Assembly (NCBI RefSeq): GCF_025753855.1
Contig: NZ_JAOWPT010000003.1
Coordinates: forward strand, 124,001-188,000
Source: Mesorhizobium sp. ZC-5
Lineage (GTDB): Bacteria > Pseudomonadota > Alphaproteobacteria > Rhizobiales > Rhizobiaceae
Direction: 5' to 3'
DNA: 64,000 nucleotides
The notes under the pieces are model-generated. The model did no database searches. It saw nothing but the letters and a program-made list of their open reading frames with translations, and was not told where the DNA came from. Below, in pieces: positions 8,122-17,153 of the stretch. Positions within the stretch are counted from its first letter, which is position 1, and the number at the start of each line of letters is the position of its first letter. The position numbers and the translations under genes are program-made.

Positions 8122-9285
8122 TCACACACCTTCCGCCATGATCTCCCGGCCGATCAGCCACCGCCGGATTTCGCTGGTGCCGGCGCCGATCTCGTAGAGC
8201 TTGGCGTCGCGCAGCAGGCGGCCGGTGGCGTAATCGTTGATGTAGCCGTTGCCGCCGAGCAGTTGGATCGCGTCGAGTGCCATCAGCGTGGCGCGCTCGG
8301 CCGAAAACAGAACGCAGCCGGCCGAATCCTTGCGCGTCGTCTCGCCGCGATCGCAGGCGGCGGCCACGGCGTAGACATAGGCGCGGGCGGCGTTCATCGT
8401 CGTGTACATGTCGGCGAGCTTGCCCTGGATGAGCTGGAATTCGCCGATCTTCTGGCCGAACTGCTTGCGCTCGTGGACATAGGGAATGCCGACATCGAGG
8501 CAGGCGGCCATGATGCCGAGCGGTCCTCCAGCCAAAACGACGCGCTCATAGTCGAGGCCGGACATCAGGACCTCGACGCCGCGACCGTCCTCGTGCAGCA
8601 CGTTTTCATAGGGCACCTCGACATTGTCGAACACCAGTTCGCCGGTGTTGGAGCCGCGCATGCCGAGCTTGTCGAGTTTTTGCGCGACCGAGAAACCGGC
8701 CATTTCCTTCTCTACGATGAAGGCGGTGATGCCGCGCGACTTCTTTTCCGGGTCGGTCTTGGCGTAGACGACCATCGTATCGGCATCGGGACCGTTGGTG
8801 ATCCACATCTTGGTGCCGTTGAGCACATAGCGGTCGTTCTTCTTCTCGGCCCTGAGCCGCATCGAGACGACATCAGAGCCGGAGCCTGACTCCGACATCG
8901 CCAGCGCGCCGACCTTCTGGCCGCTGCAGAGATCGGGCAGGTACTTCGCCTTCTGCTCGGGTTTTGCCCAGCGGTTGATCTGGTTGACGCAGAGGTTGGA
9001 GTGGGCGCCGTAGGAGAGCCCGACCGAGGCGGAAGCGCGGGAAATCTCCTCGACTGCGATCACATGCGCCAGATAGCCCATGCCGGAACCGCCATGGTCG
9101 GGATCGGCGGTGATGCCGAGCAAGCCAAGATCACCCAACTCCTTCCAGAGCTCCGCCGGGAACTGGTTCGACTGGTCGATGCCGGCGGCAAGCGGCGCGA
9201 TACGCTCCTGCGCGAAGCGCTGCACCATGTCGCGCAGCGCATCGATGTCCTCACCCAGCCCGAAATTCATCGAATGCGTGTACAT
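8122..9285 (-). CDS. Isovaleryl-CoA dehydrogenase (acyl-CoA dehydrogenase family)
   Basis: FAD-dependent enzyme of 387 residues oxidising isovaleryl-CoA to 3-methylcrotonyl-CoA in leucine catabolism (LiuA-like). The three acyl-CoA dehydrogenase domains are present: N-terminal helices, the middle beta domain ([33 protein letters not shown]) and the C-terminal helical domain ending in [19 protein letters not shown]. The catalytic Glu position typical of isovaleryl-CoA dehydrogenases falls in [17 protein letters not shown]. The start at 9285 has a good AGGGAGAA ribosome site. The first 35 bp overlap the end of the TetR gene, implying co-transcription. Confidence 0.9.
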   Translation of the reverse strand: MYTHSMNFGLGEDIDALRDMVQRFAQERIAPLAAGIDQSNQFPAELWKELGDLGLLGITADPDHGGSGMGYLAHVIAVEEISRASASVGLSYGAHSNLCVNQINRWAKPEQKAKYLPDLCSGQKVGALAMSESGSGSDVVSMRLRAEKKNDRYVLNGTKMWITNGPDADTMVVYAKTDPEKKSRGITAFIVEKEMAGFSVAQKLDKLGMRGSNTGELVFDNVEVPYENVLHEDGRGVEVLMSGLDYERVVLAGGPLGIMAACLDVGIPYVHERKQFGQKIGEFQLIQGKLADMYTTMNAARAYVYAVAAACDRGETTRKDSAGCVLFSAERATLMALDAIQLLGGNGYINDYATGRLLRDAKLYEIGAGTSEIRRWLIGREIMAEGV

Positions 9286-9910
9286 CGTTTTTCTCCCTGG
9301 AATTTTCTTGGTTTTTTGTCTCGGCGCCGACAAGGCGCATGACCATGGCAAGGTAGGTTTCGGTCACTTCGTCGACCGACAGCCGCTCGTCCGGTCGGAA
9401 CCAGACGATGACGCCGGTGACCATCTGGATGATCGCCATCGCCGTCATCGCGGTGTCGTCGACGGCGAAGGCGCCGGTTTCGGCGCCGTCACGCAAGATC
9501 TGCCGCAATTCCTTCTCGTAGCTGGTGCGCAGCTTGAGGATGTGGGTCAGGTTTTCGCGCGACAGGCTGCGCAATTCCATGTTGGAAACATGGGTCGAGT
9601 GGCGCCGCGCCACATGGAAACGGATATGGTTGCCGACGAGGGCGGCAAGCCTCTCCGCAGGGGCGGCAATCACCGGGCGCGTATCTTCCCACGCCGCGAT
9701 CAGGCCCTCCATGTGTTCGCGCATCAAGGTGAACAGAAGGTCTTCCTTGGTCGGGAAGTAGCGGTAGAGCGCCGCCGCCTGCACGCCGACTTCGGCCGCG
9801 AGCTGACGCATCGAGACGGCTTCGTAGCCGTAGCGGGCGATCAGATTGACGGCAGCCTCACGCAGCGCCGCTTCCGTTTTTTCGCCATCCGAGCCTGTGG
9901 TTCTGGCCAT
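9251..9910 (-). CDS. TetR/AcrR family regulator, probable repressor of the isovalerate genes
   Basis: Repressor of 219 residues. The N-terminal helix-turn-helix is canonical ([46 protein letters not shown], about residues 14-57). The C-terminal ligand domain resembles those of regulators of acyl-CoA metabolism. It is the first gene of a two-gene unit with isovaleryl-CoA dehydrogenase, and its last 11 codons run into that gene's coding region, so translation may be coupled. A palindrome at 9946-9961, 36 bp upstream, is a likely autoregulatory operator. The inducer, perhaps an acyl-CoA of the pathway, is inference. Confidence 0.85.
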   Translation of the reverse strand: MARTTGSDGEKTEAALREAAVNLIARYGYEAVSMRQLAAEVGVQAAALYRYFPTKEDLLFTLMREHMEGLIAAWEDTRPVIAAPAERLAALVGNHIRFHVARRHSTHVSNMELRSLSRENLTHILKLRTSYEKELRQILRDGAETGAFAVDDTAMTAMAIIQMVTGVIVWFRPDERLSVDEVTETYLAMVMRLVGAETKNQENSREKNDVHAFDEFRAG

Positions 9911-9945
9911 TGGAAAACATTCCTCGCCGATATCGGCAAATAATA

Positions 9946-9961
9946 AAACGAACGTTCAATT
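9946..9961. promoter_or_regulatory. Putative TetR-family operator
   Basis: AAACGAACGTTCAATT has a perfect GAACGTTC core (9950-9957) with AA/TT flanks, the size and symmetry of many TetR-family sites. It lies 36 bp upstream of the TetR start codon, where a repressor would block transcription of the tetR-dehydrogenase unit. Recognition by this particular regulator is inferred from position only. Confidence 0.5.
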
Positions 9962-10020
9962 AATTCAAGGGTGAGGTTGCCTACGTGACGCCCGGCAGGG
10001 GCCGATTCGGATGATCGCGT

Positions 10021-10329
10021 CTAGACGACGATCCTGAAATCGGGAAACCGTTCGTCGGGTTCGATGTCCTGGGAGGCAACGTTGCGGACGGATGCTCCCG
10101 CCGGGCCTTGCCACAGCCGGTCCATCATCGCCGCCACCGCGGCGTCATGGCCGGCGATCAACGCCGTCACCGACCCGTCGTCCTCGTTGCGGACCCATCC
10201 GGCAAGGCCGAGCTTTCGCGCCTCCATCCGCGTCCAGACGCGGAAACTGACACCCTGCACCTTGCCGGTGATCCGGACCATCACCGCCTTGCGGTCTTTC
10301 TCCACCGCCGCCTCCGCATCGGTCTCCAA
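10021..10329 (-). CDS. acyP: Acylphosphatase
   Basis: Small cytosolic enzyme of 102 residues hydrolysing carboxyl-phosphate bonds. The acylphosphatase signature is clear: VRITGKVQGVSFRVWTRMEARKLGLAGWVRNEDDGSV, in which GxVQGVxFR supplies the catalytic Arg and GWVRNxxDGSV the catalytic Asn. The first 16 residues before MVRITG are extra and the real start could be that internal Met. It is divergent from the MarR-GNAT gene. Confidence 0.88.
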   Translation of the reverse strand: METDAEAAVEKDRKAVMVRITGKVQGVSFRVWTRMEARKLGLAGWVRNEDDGSVTALIAGHDAAVAAMMDRLWQGPAGASVRNVASQDIEPDERFPDFRIVV

Positions 10330-10422
10330 CGTACCGAATCTGGCGCATCCGGGCGTGAATGCAACGGGGATGGATACGTATCTGCCTCCGGTATCGGGCG
10401 GAAGCTGGCGAATCGTCAGATA

Positions 10423-10463
10423 TTTAGTTGACTCAGTCCAATAAATTTAGTGGACTAAGTCCA
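10423..10463. promoter_or_regulatory. Tandem operator upstream of the MarR-GNAT gene
   Basis: Two 18-bp sequences, TTTAGTTGACTCAGTCCA (10423-10440) and TTTAGTGGACTAAGTCCA (10446-10463), repeat with a 23-bp period. Inside the second, TGGACT-A-AGTCCA is a perfect palindrome; the first (TTGACT-C-AGTCCA) differs by one base. They end 30 bp before the chosen start of a gene with a MarR DNA-binding domain, so self-regulation is the simplest reading. TTGACT in site 1 could also serve as a -35 element. Confidence 0.6.
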
Positions 10464-10493
10464 GGAAGCTATCATCCCTTGAAGGAAACCGTC

Positions 10494-11486
10494 ATGCTGT
10501 CTGCCCGTGAGGCATTGGTCTCGCAGATCCGCGGCTTCAACCGCTCCTACACGCGCACCATCGGCCTGCTCGAGGAAACGCTGACCCGCAGCCCGTTCAC
10601 GCTGACCGAGGCGCGCGTGCTTTTCGAGATCGGCCATCGAAACAGCCCGGTTGACGCCAGGGCCAGCGGAGAACTGGGCTTTCTTGCCGACACCTTTCAC
10701 CTGGACGAAGGGCCGGCGGCGTCCGAGATCGCCACCGACCTGCGGCTCGACCCCGCCTACCTGACGCGCATCCTGAAGAAATTCGCGGCTGCCGGCCTGA
10801 CGGAGGCGCGGGCCGACGACGCGGACCGGCGCCGGCGGATATTGTCGCTGACCAAGGCAGGCGAGAAAGCTCTTGCCGGACTCCAGGCTGCCGCCGATCA
10901 GGATATTGAGGCCCTCGTCGGTGCTCTGCCCGACGAAAAACTGCCGGAACTCGGCAAGTCCTTGCGTGTGATGACGGAATTGTTGGGCGGGGCCGCAGCC
11001 GAAGCGCCGCAAATCGTGTTGCGCCCGCATCGTGTCGGCGATGTCGGCTGGGTCATCCATCGCCAGGCGTACCTCTACGCGCAGGAATACGGCTGGAGCA
11101 TCGAGTTCGAGGCGCTGCTGGCCGAAATCGGCGCCAACTTCATCCGCGATTTCAAGCCGGGTCGCGACTTCTGCTGGATCGCGGAACTCGACGCCCTGCC
11201 GGTTGGCGCGGTCTTTCTGGTCCACGAGAATGACGCGACCGCGAAATTGCGGATGCTCCATGTCGAGGAAGGGGCGAGGGGGCACGGCATCGGCGCGCGT
11301 CTGGTCGACGAATGCGTGAGGCAGGCGCGCGAATGCGGCTATGAACGGCTTGTCTTGTGGACTAACGACGTGCTGGGAGCCGCGCGAAAGCTCTACGAGC
11401 GTGCTGGTTTCAAGCTGGTCGCGGAAGAGAAGCACCACAGCTTCGGCAAGGACCTGGTCGGACAGACCTGGGAACTGGTGTTGTGA
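10494..11486 (+). CDS. MarR-GNAT fusion: regulator with acetyltransferase domain
   Basis: Protein of 330 residues joining a MarR winged helix (about residues 1-150: FTLTEARVLFEIGH, ASEIATDLRLDPAYLTRILKKF, DDADRRRRILSLTKAG) to a GNAT acetyltransferase (about 165-330: acetyl-CoA loop VEEGARGHGIGARLVDECV and WTNDVLGAARKLYERAGF). Such fusions are known in several phyla, but their substrates are mostly undefined. The ATG at 10494 follows an AAGGAAA ribosome site; the frame begins earlier with a TTG at 10428, which lies in the operator. The tandem palindromes directly upstream suggest autoregulation. Confidence 0.88.
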   Translation: MLSAREALVSQIRGFNRSYTRTIGLLEETLTRSPFTLTEARVLFEIGHRNSPVDARASGELGFLADTFHLDEGPAASEIATDLRLDPAYLTRILKKFAAAGLTEARADDADRRRRILSLTKAGEKALAGLQAAADQDIEALVGALPDEKLPELGKSLRVMTELLGGAAAEAPQIVLRPHRVGDVGWVIHRQAYLYAQEYGWSIEFEALLAEIGANFIRDFKPGRDFCWIAELDALPVGAVFLVHENDATAKLRMLHVEEGARGHGIGARLVDECVRQARECGYERLVLWTNDVLGAARKLYERAGFKLVAEEKHHSFGKDLVGQTWELVL

Positions 11487-11516
11487 ATGCGGGCCGGGGC
11501 CGCTTCCTTCGACGCC

Positions 11517-12830
11517 CTACGGCTGGCCAGCTTCGGCGCCTTTTTTCGCGTCGTTCGGCCGCAATTCGCCAGCGGATCCCTGCGTGATGAGGCGCGAACT
11601 GCGCTGGTCGCGGACATAGGCCCAGAGCCATGACAGCGCGACGCTGAGGCGGTTGCGCACGCCGATCAGGAAATAGATGTGGGCGAGGCCCCAGATCCAC
11701 CACGCCAGTGCGCCGCGCAGCTTGATGCGGCCGAAGTCGATGATCGCCAGCCGCTTGCCGATGGTCGCCAGATTGCCCTGATGGTGGTAGCGGAACGGCT
11801 GCGGCGCGGTGTCTCCCTTCAGCCGTGCCCGGATGACGCGGGCGACATGGGCGCCGGCCTGCTTCGCCGCAGGCGCGATGCCCGGAACCGGCTTGCCGTC
11901 GGGAGCAAGCATCGTCGCGGTATCGCCGACGGCGAAGATATCGGGATGGCCCGCCACCGTGAGATCCGGCTCGACCTTGATCCTGCCGGCGCGGTCGGCC
12001 TCCGCGCCCAGCCATTCGGCCGCCGGAGAGGCCTGGACGCCTGCCGCCCAGATGATCGTGCCGGCGTTAAGCCGGGTATCGCCGTAGACGACGCCCTCGG
12101 GACCGCAGGCCGAAACGGGTTGTCCGAGCGCTACCTCGACGCCGAGCTTCTCCAGGGATTTCCGGGCATAGGCCGAAAGATCCTCGGTGAAGGCGGCAAG
12201 CACGCGCGGTCCGGCCTCGACCAGGACCACGCGCGTCCTGGCCGTATCGATGTGGCGGAAGTCGCGTTTCAACGTTTCGCGCGCCAGTTCGGCGATGGTC
12301 CCGGCGAGTTCCACGCCGGTCGGACCAGCGCCGATGATGACGAATGTCAGCAGAGCCGCCTGCCGCTCCGGATTGGTCTCCCGCTCGGCCCGTTCGAAGG
12401 CGGTCAGGATGCGGCGGCGGATCGTGGTCGCATCCTCCAGCGTCTTCAGGCCGGGCGCGAAGGGTTCCCATTCGTCATGCCCGAAATAGGCATGCCGTGC
12501 GCCGGTCGCGAGCACGAGCGTGTCGTAAGGGATGTGGCTGCCGTCCTCGAGCACGACGCGTTTTGCATCGGCCTCGACGCCCGTCACGGTGGCGAGCAGC
12601 GTCGTCACCTCGCGCCGGTTGCGGAGAAGGTGGCGGATCGGCCAGGCGATCTCCGATGTCGCCAGCGAGGCGGTGGCGACCTGATAGAGCAGCGGCTGGA
12701 AGAGATGGTGATTGCGCTGGTCGATGATGGTGATGCGCACCGGCGCGCCGGCAAGATCGTGGACTGCCTGCAGGCCGGCAAACCCGGCGCCGACCACGAC
12801 GACATGGTGCAGTTGGGAAGGATCGGTCAT
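11517..12830 (-). CDS. ndh: NAD(P)/FAD-dependent oxidoreductase, type II NADH dehydrogenase
   Basis: Single-subunit NADH:quinone oxidoreductase of 437 residues, peripheral on the inner membrane and non-proton-pumping. The FAD dinucleotide fold is at the N-terminus (VVVVGAGFAGLQAVHDLAG), the second Rossmann fold at about residue 165 (FVIIGAGPTGVELAGTIAEL), and FAVGDTATM carries the second FAD contact. The quinone-side and C-terminal membrane-anchor region is hydrophobic (LAWWIWGLAHIYFLIG...LSWLWAYV). The length matches the family. It lies downstream of an aminotransferase on the same strand, with a gap of about 53 bp; no functional link is obvious. Confidence 0.87.
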   Translation of the reverse strand: MTDPSQLHHVVVVGAGFAGLQAVHDLAGAPVRITIIDQRNHHLFQPLLYQVATASLATSEIAWPIRHLLRNRREVTTLLATVTGVEADAKRVVLEDGSHIPYDTLVLATGARHAYFGHDEWEPFAPGLKTLEDATTIRRRILTAFERAERETNPERQAALLTFVIIGAGPTGVELAGTIAELARETLKRDFRHIDTARTRVVLVEAGPRVLAAFTEDLSAYARKSLEKLGVEVALGQPVSACGPEGVVYGDTRLNAGTIIWAAGVQASPAAEWLGAEADRAGRIKVEPDLTVAGHPDIFAVGDTATMLAPDGKPVPGIAPAAKQAGAHVARVIRARLKGDTAPQPFRYHHQGNLATIGKRLAIIDFGRIKLRGALAWWIWGLAHIYFLIGVRNRLSVALSWLWAYVRDQRSSRLITQGSAGELRPNDAKKGAEAGQP

Positions 12831-12883
12831 CTCGCCCTCGGACGTTGCATCATCTCCCGCCTTAGATATAGGGATTTCGGCGG

Positions 12884-13996
12884 TCAGTTGCCGCGTGCCG
12901 CGGCAAGTACGCCCGGCAGTTCTTCCTCGAAGATCGCCAGTTCATGATCGAGCCCGACGCTGACCCGGATGCAGCGGTCGAGCACCGGCACCATCGGCTT
13001 GCGCACGAACACGTCGCGCGACAGGAGCCCCTGCAGCACTTTCATCGCAAAAGCGCCGTCGGCGCCGCAGTCGATGGTGACGAAGTTCGTGGCCGAGCCG
13101 ATCGGCGCCAGCCCGTTGGCGCGGGCGATGCCGGCGATCCGCTCGCGGCCCGCGGCAACCCTGGCGACGACTCCCCGGAGATAGGCCTGGTCGGCAAGCG
13201 CCGCGGCACCGGCAATCTGCGCCATGCGGCTGACGCCGTAGTGGTTGCGCACTCTTTCCACACTGGCGATGACGTCCGCTTCGCCGATCGCGTAGCCACA
13301 GCGGATGCCGGCGAGCCCATAGGCCTTCGAAAACGTCCGCAAGGTGACGAGGTTCGGACGCGAAACGTTGAGCCCCGGCTGCGCCGACGCCGGCCCGGTC
13401 TCGCCATAGGCCTCATCGAGAATGAGCATCGTCGTTTCCGGCAGCGCCTCGATGAAGCGGGTAATCTCCGAAGCCTCCCACCAGGTGCCCATCGGATTGT
13501 CGGGATTGGAGAGATAGACCAGCGGTGCCTTTTCGCGCTTTACCGCCGCCAGCAGCCCGTCGAGGTTTTCGCGGTCGTTTTCGAACGGCACCGGCACCAG
13601 TCGGCCGCCGAAGCCGGCGACATGGAAGTTGAAGGTCGGATAGGCGCCGAGCGACGTCACCACCGCGTCGCCGGGAGCAACATACATGCGCACGATGAGA
13701 TTGAGCAGACCGTCTATGCCTTCGCCGATGACAACATTGCCGATGTCGATGCCGAGAAATGCCGCAAGCGCCGCCTTGAGGTCATGATTGTCGGGATCGC
13801 AATACATCCACATGCCGGGGGCTGCGGCGTTCATTGCGGCGATCACCGCGGGCGAGGGGCCGAAGCTGCTCTCATTGGCGCCGATGCGGGCGCGGAATTT
13901 TCGCCCGCGCGTCCGCTCCTGCGCCTCGGGCCCGACGAAAGGCACCGTAGCCGGCAGTGACGCCACCAGGGGAGTGAGATGCGGGGTTTCGGGCAT
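12884..13996 (-). CDS. Pyridoxal-phosphate aminotransferase, HisC-like
   Basis: Class I/II aminotransferase of 370 residues, most similar in layout to histidinol-phosphate aminotransferase. Visible features are the substrate loop (ARIGANESSFGPSPAV), the GEGIDGLLN and YPTF pocket, SNPDNPMGTWW (Asn of the PLP site), LILDEAYGE (Asp/Tyr) and the Schiff-base lysine in LRTFSKAYGLAGIRCGYA. No histidine genes are nearby, so it could be a paralog acting on another amino acid or phosphonate rather than the biosynthetic HisC. The start at 13996 gives the expected length. Confidence 0.85.
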   Translation of the reverse strand: MPETPHLTPLVASLPATVPFVGPEAQERTRGRKFRARIGANESSFGPSPAVIAAMNAAAPGMWMYCDPDNHDLKAALAAFLGIDIGNVVIGEGIDGLLNLIVRMYVAPGDAVVTSLGAYPTFNFHVAGFGGRLVPVPFENDRENLDGLLAAVKREKAPLVYLSNPDNPMGTWWEASEITRFIEALPETTMLILDEAYGETGPASAQPGLNVSRPNLVTLRTFSKAYGLAGIRCGYAIGEADVIASVERVRNHYGVSRMAQIAGAAALADQAYLRGVVARVAAGRERIAGIARANGLAPIGSATNFVTIDCGADGAFAMKVLQGLLSRDVFVRKPMVPVLDRCIRVSVGLDHELAIFEEELPGVLAAARGN

Positions 13997-14149
13997 CGCA
14001 AGGCTCGTTTCAGATGAAGGACGGTTGCGACCCTAGATATTGACCCGGCGGCCGGGAAGCAATTCCGTTTTCTTTCGCCAAAGCGCGCCGCAAATGGTCA
14101 TGGTTCCGGGGCTGGCCTTCCGTTCGCGCAGCTGGCGCTCGCAGTCCTG

Positions 14150-15346
14150 TCACAGCGCCGCGGCGATCTGGCCGAGCATGCGGATTTCCAGCGCACTCGC
14201 GGCATCGTCGCTGGGCTCGGGCCGCGACGAGAATTTCGCCAGCACGATGCGGCTGACGGGATCGACCCACAGCCATTGTTCGTGGATGCCGACCGCCGCG
14301 AACGAACCGCGGCCGTCGCCGGTATCATACCAGCACGACCGGTAGCGGCCCTTCTCGAACATGTGGGCGAAGTTTCCGTCCTTCCAAGCCCTGGCATCGC
14401 CGTTCCGGCGCATGTCCGCGATCCAGTCGGTCGGGATGACCTGATCTCCCGATTGCGCGCGGCCCTGATCCAGCACCAGCTGGCCGAGCCGTGCCAGGTC
14501 GTGGACGGTGACGCAGACGCCGCCGGCGGCGCGCGCGGTGCCGACGCGGTCGACGGTGACGTAGGCCTGGCCGGCCGCGCCCATCGGCCGCCACAATCTC
14601 TCGCCGAGATAGTCGGCGTAGCGGACGCCGGTGGCACGCTCGATGACCATGCCGAGCATGTCCGTGTTGGGTGATGCATAATAGAAGCGTTCTCCATGCG
14701 CCCCGCCGCCGGGCTTCAGCGAGCACAGGAATTCGCCGAGATTTTCCGTCCGGGTGCCGGTCCGCTCCGGATTCCACAGCATCGCACGCCGGTAGCGGTC
14801 GAAAGCACCGTCGGCGTCGAGATATTCCTCGTCGAAATCGACGCTCACGGTCATGTCGAGCAGGTCGCGCACGCGCGCAGTGCCGTAGGCCGAGCCCCTT
14901 GCCTCGGGAAGATAGCGGGAGACGAGCGCGTCAGGATCGAGCACACCGTCGCCCGCGGCAATGCCGGCCAGCATGCCGGTTACCGATTTCGAGATGGAGA
15001 AGACGATATGGGGCTTGGCTGGATCGACGCCGGCGCCGTGCCATTCGTCGAGAATTTTCCAGTCGCGCATCACCACGAAGCTGTCGGTATGGGAGTTCTC
15101 AAGATGGTCGACCGCCGTGATGCGTTCGCCCGCCGGGTCGCGCAGGCTGAGTTCCTTCAGCAGGCTGCCGGACCCGGGCGGTTCGGATTCCCGGCCCGGC
15201 GCGGCGATTGCCGCCACCGGCACGAATTCCTGGACGTTCTGGAACGACCAGCGGCTGAACGGGTGCGTACGCCAGTTGGCCAGCGTGATGTCGGCGCGCG
15301 AGAAGGATTGCATCGGATGCTGCCTGTCGAATGTCGTGGCAGCCAT
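14150..15346 (-). CDS. Serine hydrolase, beta-lactamase/esterase fold
   Basis: Protein of 398 residues with the class C beta-lactamase/6-aminohexanoate-dimer-hydrolase fold. The SxxK nucleophile motif is SISK in VFSISKSVTGMLAGIA; the Tyr motif is YYASPNTDMLG, followed by RATGVRYADYLGERLWRPMG. No signal peptide is evident, which argues for a cytosolic esterase or amidase rather than a secreted resistance enzyme. An internal Met at residue 12 is an alternative start. The physiological substrate is unknown. Confidence 0.82.
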   Translation of the reverse strand: MAATTFDRQHPMQSFSRADITLANWRTHPFSRWSFQNVQEFVPVAAIAAPGRESEPPGSGSLLKELSLRDPAGERITAVDHLENSHTDSFVVMRDWKILDEWHGAGVDPAKPHIVFSISKSVTGMLAGIAAGDGVLDPDALVSRYLPEARGSAYGTARVRDLLDMTVSVDFDEEYLDADGAFDRYRRAMLWNPERTGTRTENLGEFLCSLKPGGGAHGERFYYASPNTDMLGMVIERATGVRYADYLGERLWRPMGAAGQAYVTVDRVGTARAAGGVCVTVHDLARLGQLVLDQGRAQSGDQVIPTDWIADMRRNGDARAWKDGNFAHMFEKGRYRSCWYDTGDGRGSFAAVGIHEQWLWVDPVSRIVLAKFSSRPEPSDDAASALEIRMLGQIAAAL

Positions 15347-15421
15347 CTATCAGGCTTTGTCGCGGCAAACGCTAGGGCGCAGGAAACGGGTTGGCTTGGC
15401 ACAAAGGTGCCGCGAGCGCGC

Positions 15422-15512
15422 TGGCGGAGAGGATGGGATTCGAACCCACGAGGCCCTTTTGAGGCCTACTCCCTTAGCAGGGGAGCGCCTTCGACCACTC
15501 GGCCACCTCTCC
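15422..15512 (-). tRNA. tRNA-Ser (anticodon GCU)
   Basis: The complementary strand folds into a 91-nt serine tRNA. The acceptor stem GGAGAGG/CCTCTCC and discriminator G are followed by an encoded CCA (15422-15424). The anticodon loop is CTGCTAA within stem CTCCC/GGGAG, giving GCU for AGC/AGU codons. The long variable arm (TAGGCCTC-AAAA-GGGCCTC region) is typical of tRNA-Ser, and the T arm is GTGGG-TTCGAAT-CCCAT. Confidence 0.97.
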
Positions 15513-16000
15513 GTTGCTGCGCTGGATAAAGAAATACGGCATGACAATCAATAAGGGCGGCGGCGTTCATTTGCGAAAATGCCGATGAGACGGTCAAATA
15601 ACCGATGTCGGGGCAGAACCTGCGGTGACGCCGCCGATTCTCCAAACCGGAATATGGCCGGACGATTCGACACTCCATGCCCACGATGTCGTCGTGATTC
15701 CTCGGTCCGTTCCTGGACAAAAGGCATGCTGCAAGGCCTCGGCGGGGCTTGATGGTTACTGAGAAATGAACAAGGTGGGCAAAATCGTGTCATTTGTGCA
15801 ACAGCGATTGGGCATAGCAGCCGGACGGTGATCCGAAACGCCTGATGGTTGTTGAACGGGCGAACGGCATCGGTAAAAGTCAGCATCGAAGAAGGGAGCG
15901 CGGTGCGCGTCTTTTTTCGGCATTGGGGATGGGGCAGGGAACGCTGTCCTTCAGCAAAAATACCCAGACCCGTTTTTTAACTTTGACTGGAGGTCAGAAA
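15513..16000. other. 488-bp intergenic region upstream of the porin
   Basis: I see no convincing gene here. A 112-codon frame on the minus strand (15548-15886) has no recognisable product and no good start. TTGAAC (15852-15857) and TAAAAG (15874-15879), 16 bp apart, could be the porin promoter; this would give a 5' leader of about 115 nt ending in a strong ribosome site (TGGAGGT, 15988-15994). The long untranslated stretch may hold post-transcriptional control of the porin, but no specific structure was identified. Confidence 0.4.
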
Positions 16001-17131
16001 ATGAACATCAAGAGCCTGCTTCTTGGCTCCGCTGCGGCCCTCGTCGCAGTTTCCGGTGCACGCGCCGCCGATGCGGTCGTGATCGCCGAGCCAGAGCCGG
16101 TCGAATACGTTCGCGTTTGCGACGTGTACGGCACCGGCTTCTACTACATGCCCGGCACCGAAACCTGCCTGAAGGTCAGCGGCTATGTCCGTTACGACAT
16201 CGGCGTGGGGGATCTCTTCGGCCTGCAGGACGTGCTGGACAAGGAAGACTTCGCCAACGGCATCCTGAACACCAACGACACCTACTACAAGCGTGCTCGT
16301 GCGGCCCTGCGTCTCGACGCCCGTACCGAAACCGAACTCGGCACCCTGCGTGCGTACTTCCAGGTCAACTTCGACTGGGATTCGACCACGACCGGCGCAT
16401 TTGCTGACATCGACGGCGACGGCATCGAAGAGCAGGTTGGCGTGTTCTCCACGACCACCAGCGGCCAGGCCAAGTTGAACCATGCTTGGATCGAGCTCGG
16501 CGGCTTCAAGATCGGTAAGACCGACTCGCTGTTCACGACCTTCACCGACTATGCCGGCTCGGTCATCAACGACGACTTTGCCGTTCCGTTCGGCCCGTAT
16601 GACACCCACACCATCCAGTACAGCTTCGACGCTGGCAACGGCTTCACCGCCGCGATCGCTCTCGAAGAAGGCGCTGGCCTCACCTACACGATCGACGATT
16701 ACGTCCCGCACGTAACCGGCGGCGTCGGCTACACCGCCGGCTGGGGTGCCATCCGCGTTGTCGCTGGTTACGACTCGGTCTGGGAAGAATACGCCATCAA
16801 GGCGAAGTTGGACATCAAGGCGACGGAAGCCCTCAGCCTCTTCGTGATGGGCGGCTTCAAGGATGACGATGTCGGTGAGCCGAACTTCTACGGCAACTGG
16901 GGTGGCGATTGGGCCATCTGGGGCGGCGGCCGTTGGGTCGTTTCTCCGAAGGCCGCAGTCAACGTTCAGCTCGCCTATGACGACTACGAGAACTTCTCGG
17001 CTGTCGCCAACGTCGACTACGAGCTGGTTCCGGGCTTCACCATCACGCCGGAAATCGCTTATGGCGAAAACTTCGACGTCGATGACTCGGACGCTTTCGG
17101 CGGCTTCATCCGCTTCCAGCGCAACTTCTAA
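16001..17131 (+). CDS. Outer-membrane porin, Porin_2 family (Omp2b/RopA-like)
   Basis: Trimeric beta-barrel diffusion porin of 376 residues of the alphaproteobacterial Porin_2 family. A signal peptide (MNIKSLLLGSAAALVAVSGARA) is followed by the mature start ADAVVIAEPEPVEYVRVCDVYG and the family hallmark YMPGTETCLKVSGYVRYD with its conserved Cys pair. Alternating aromatic/polar strands run to a C-terminal Phe (GGFIRFQRNF), the signal for barrel assembly. The ATG at 16001 follows GGAGGT; an upstream extension of the frame is not credible. Codon use is biased towards abundant-protein codons compared with neighbours, which suggests high expression. Confidence 0.93.
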   Translation: MNIKSLLLGSAAALVAVSGARAADAVVIAEPEPVEYVRVCDVYGTGFYYMPGTETCLKVSGYVRYDIGVGDLFGLQDVLDKEDFANGILNTNDTYYKRARAALRLDARTETELGTLRAYFQVNFDWDSTTTGAFADIDGDGIEEQVGVFSTTTSGQAKLNHAWIELGGFKIGKTDSLFTTFTDYAGSVINDDFAVPFGPYDTHTIQYSFDAGNGFTAAIALEEGAGLTYTIDDYVPHVTGGVGYTAGWGAIRVVAGYDSVWEEYAIKAKLDIKATEALSLFVMGGFKDDDVGEPNFYGNWGGDWAIWGGGRWVVSPKAAVNVQLAYDDYENFSAVANVDYELVPGFTITPEIAYGENFDVDDSDAFGGFIRFQRNF

Positions 17132-17153
17132 TCAGCTTTACAGCTGATCAAGA

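Noticed and set aside
14010-14276. 88-codon minus-strand frame between the aminotransferase and the serine hydrolase
   Set aside because: It overlaps the 3' end of the hydrolase gene in another frame and has no recognisable product or ribosome site.
15548-15886. 112-codon minus-strand frame upstream of the porin
   Set aside because: No homology features, no ribosome site and unusual composition; the region is better read as a leader/intergenic segment.
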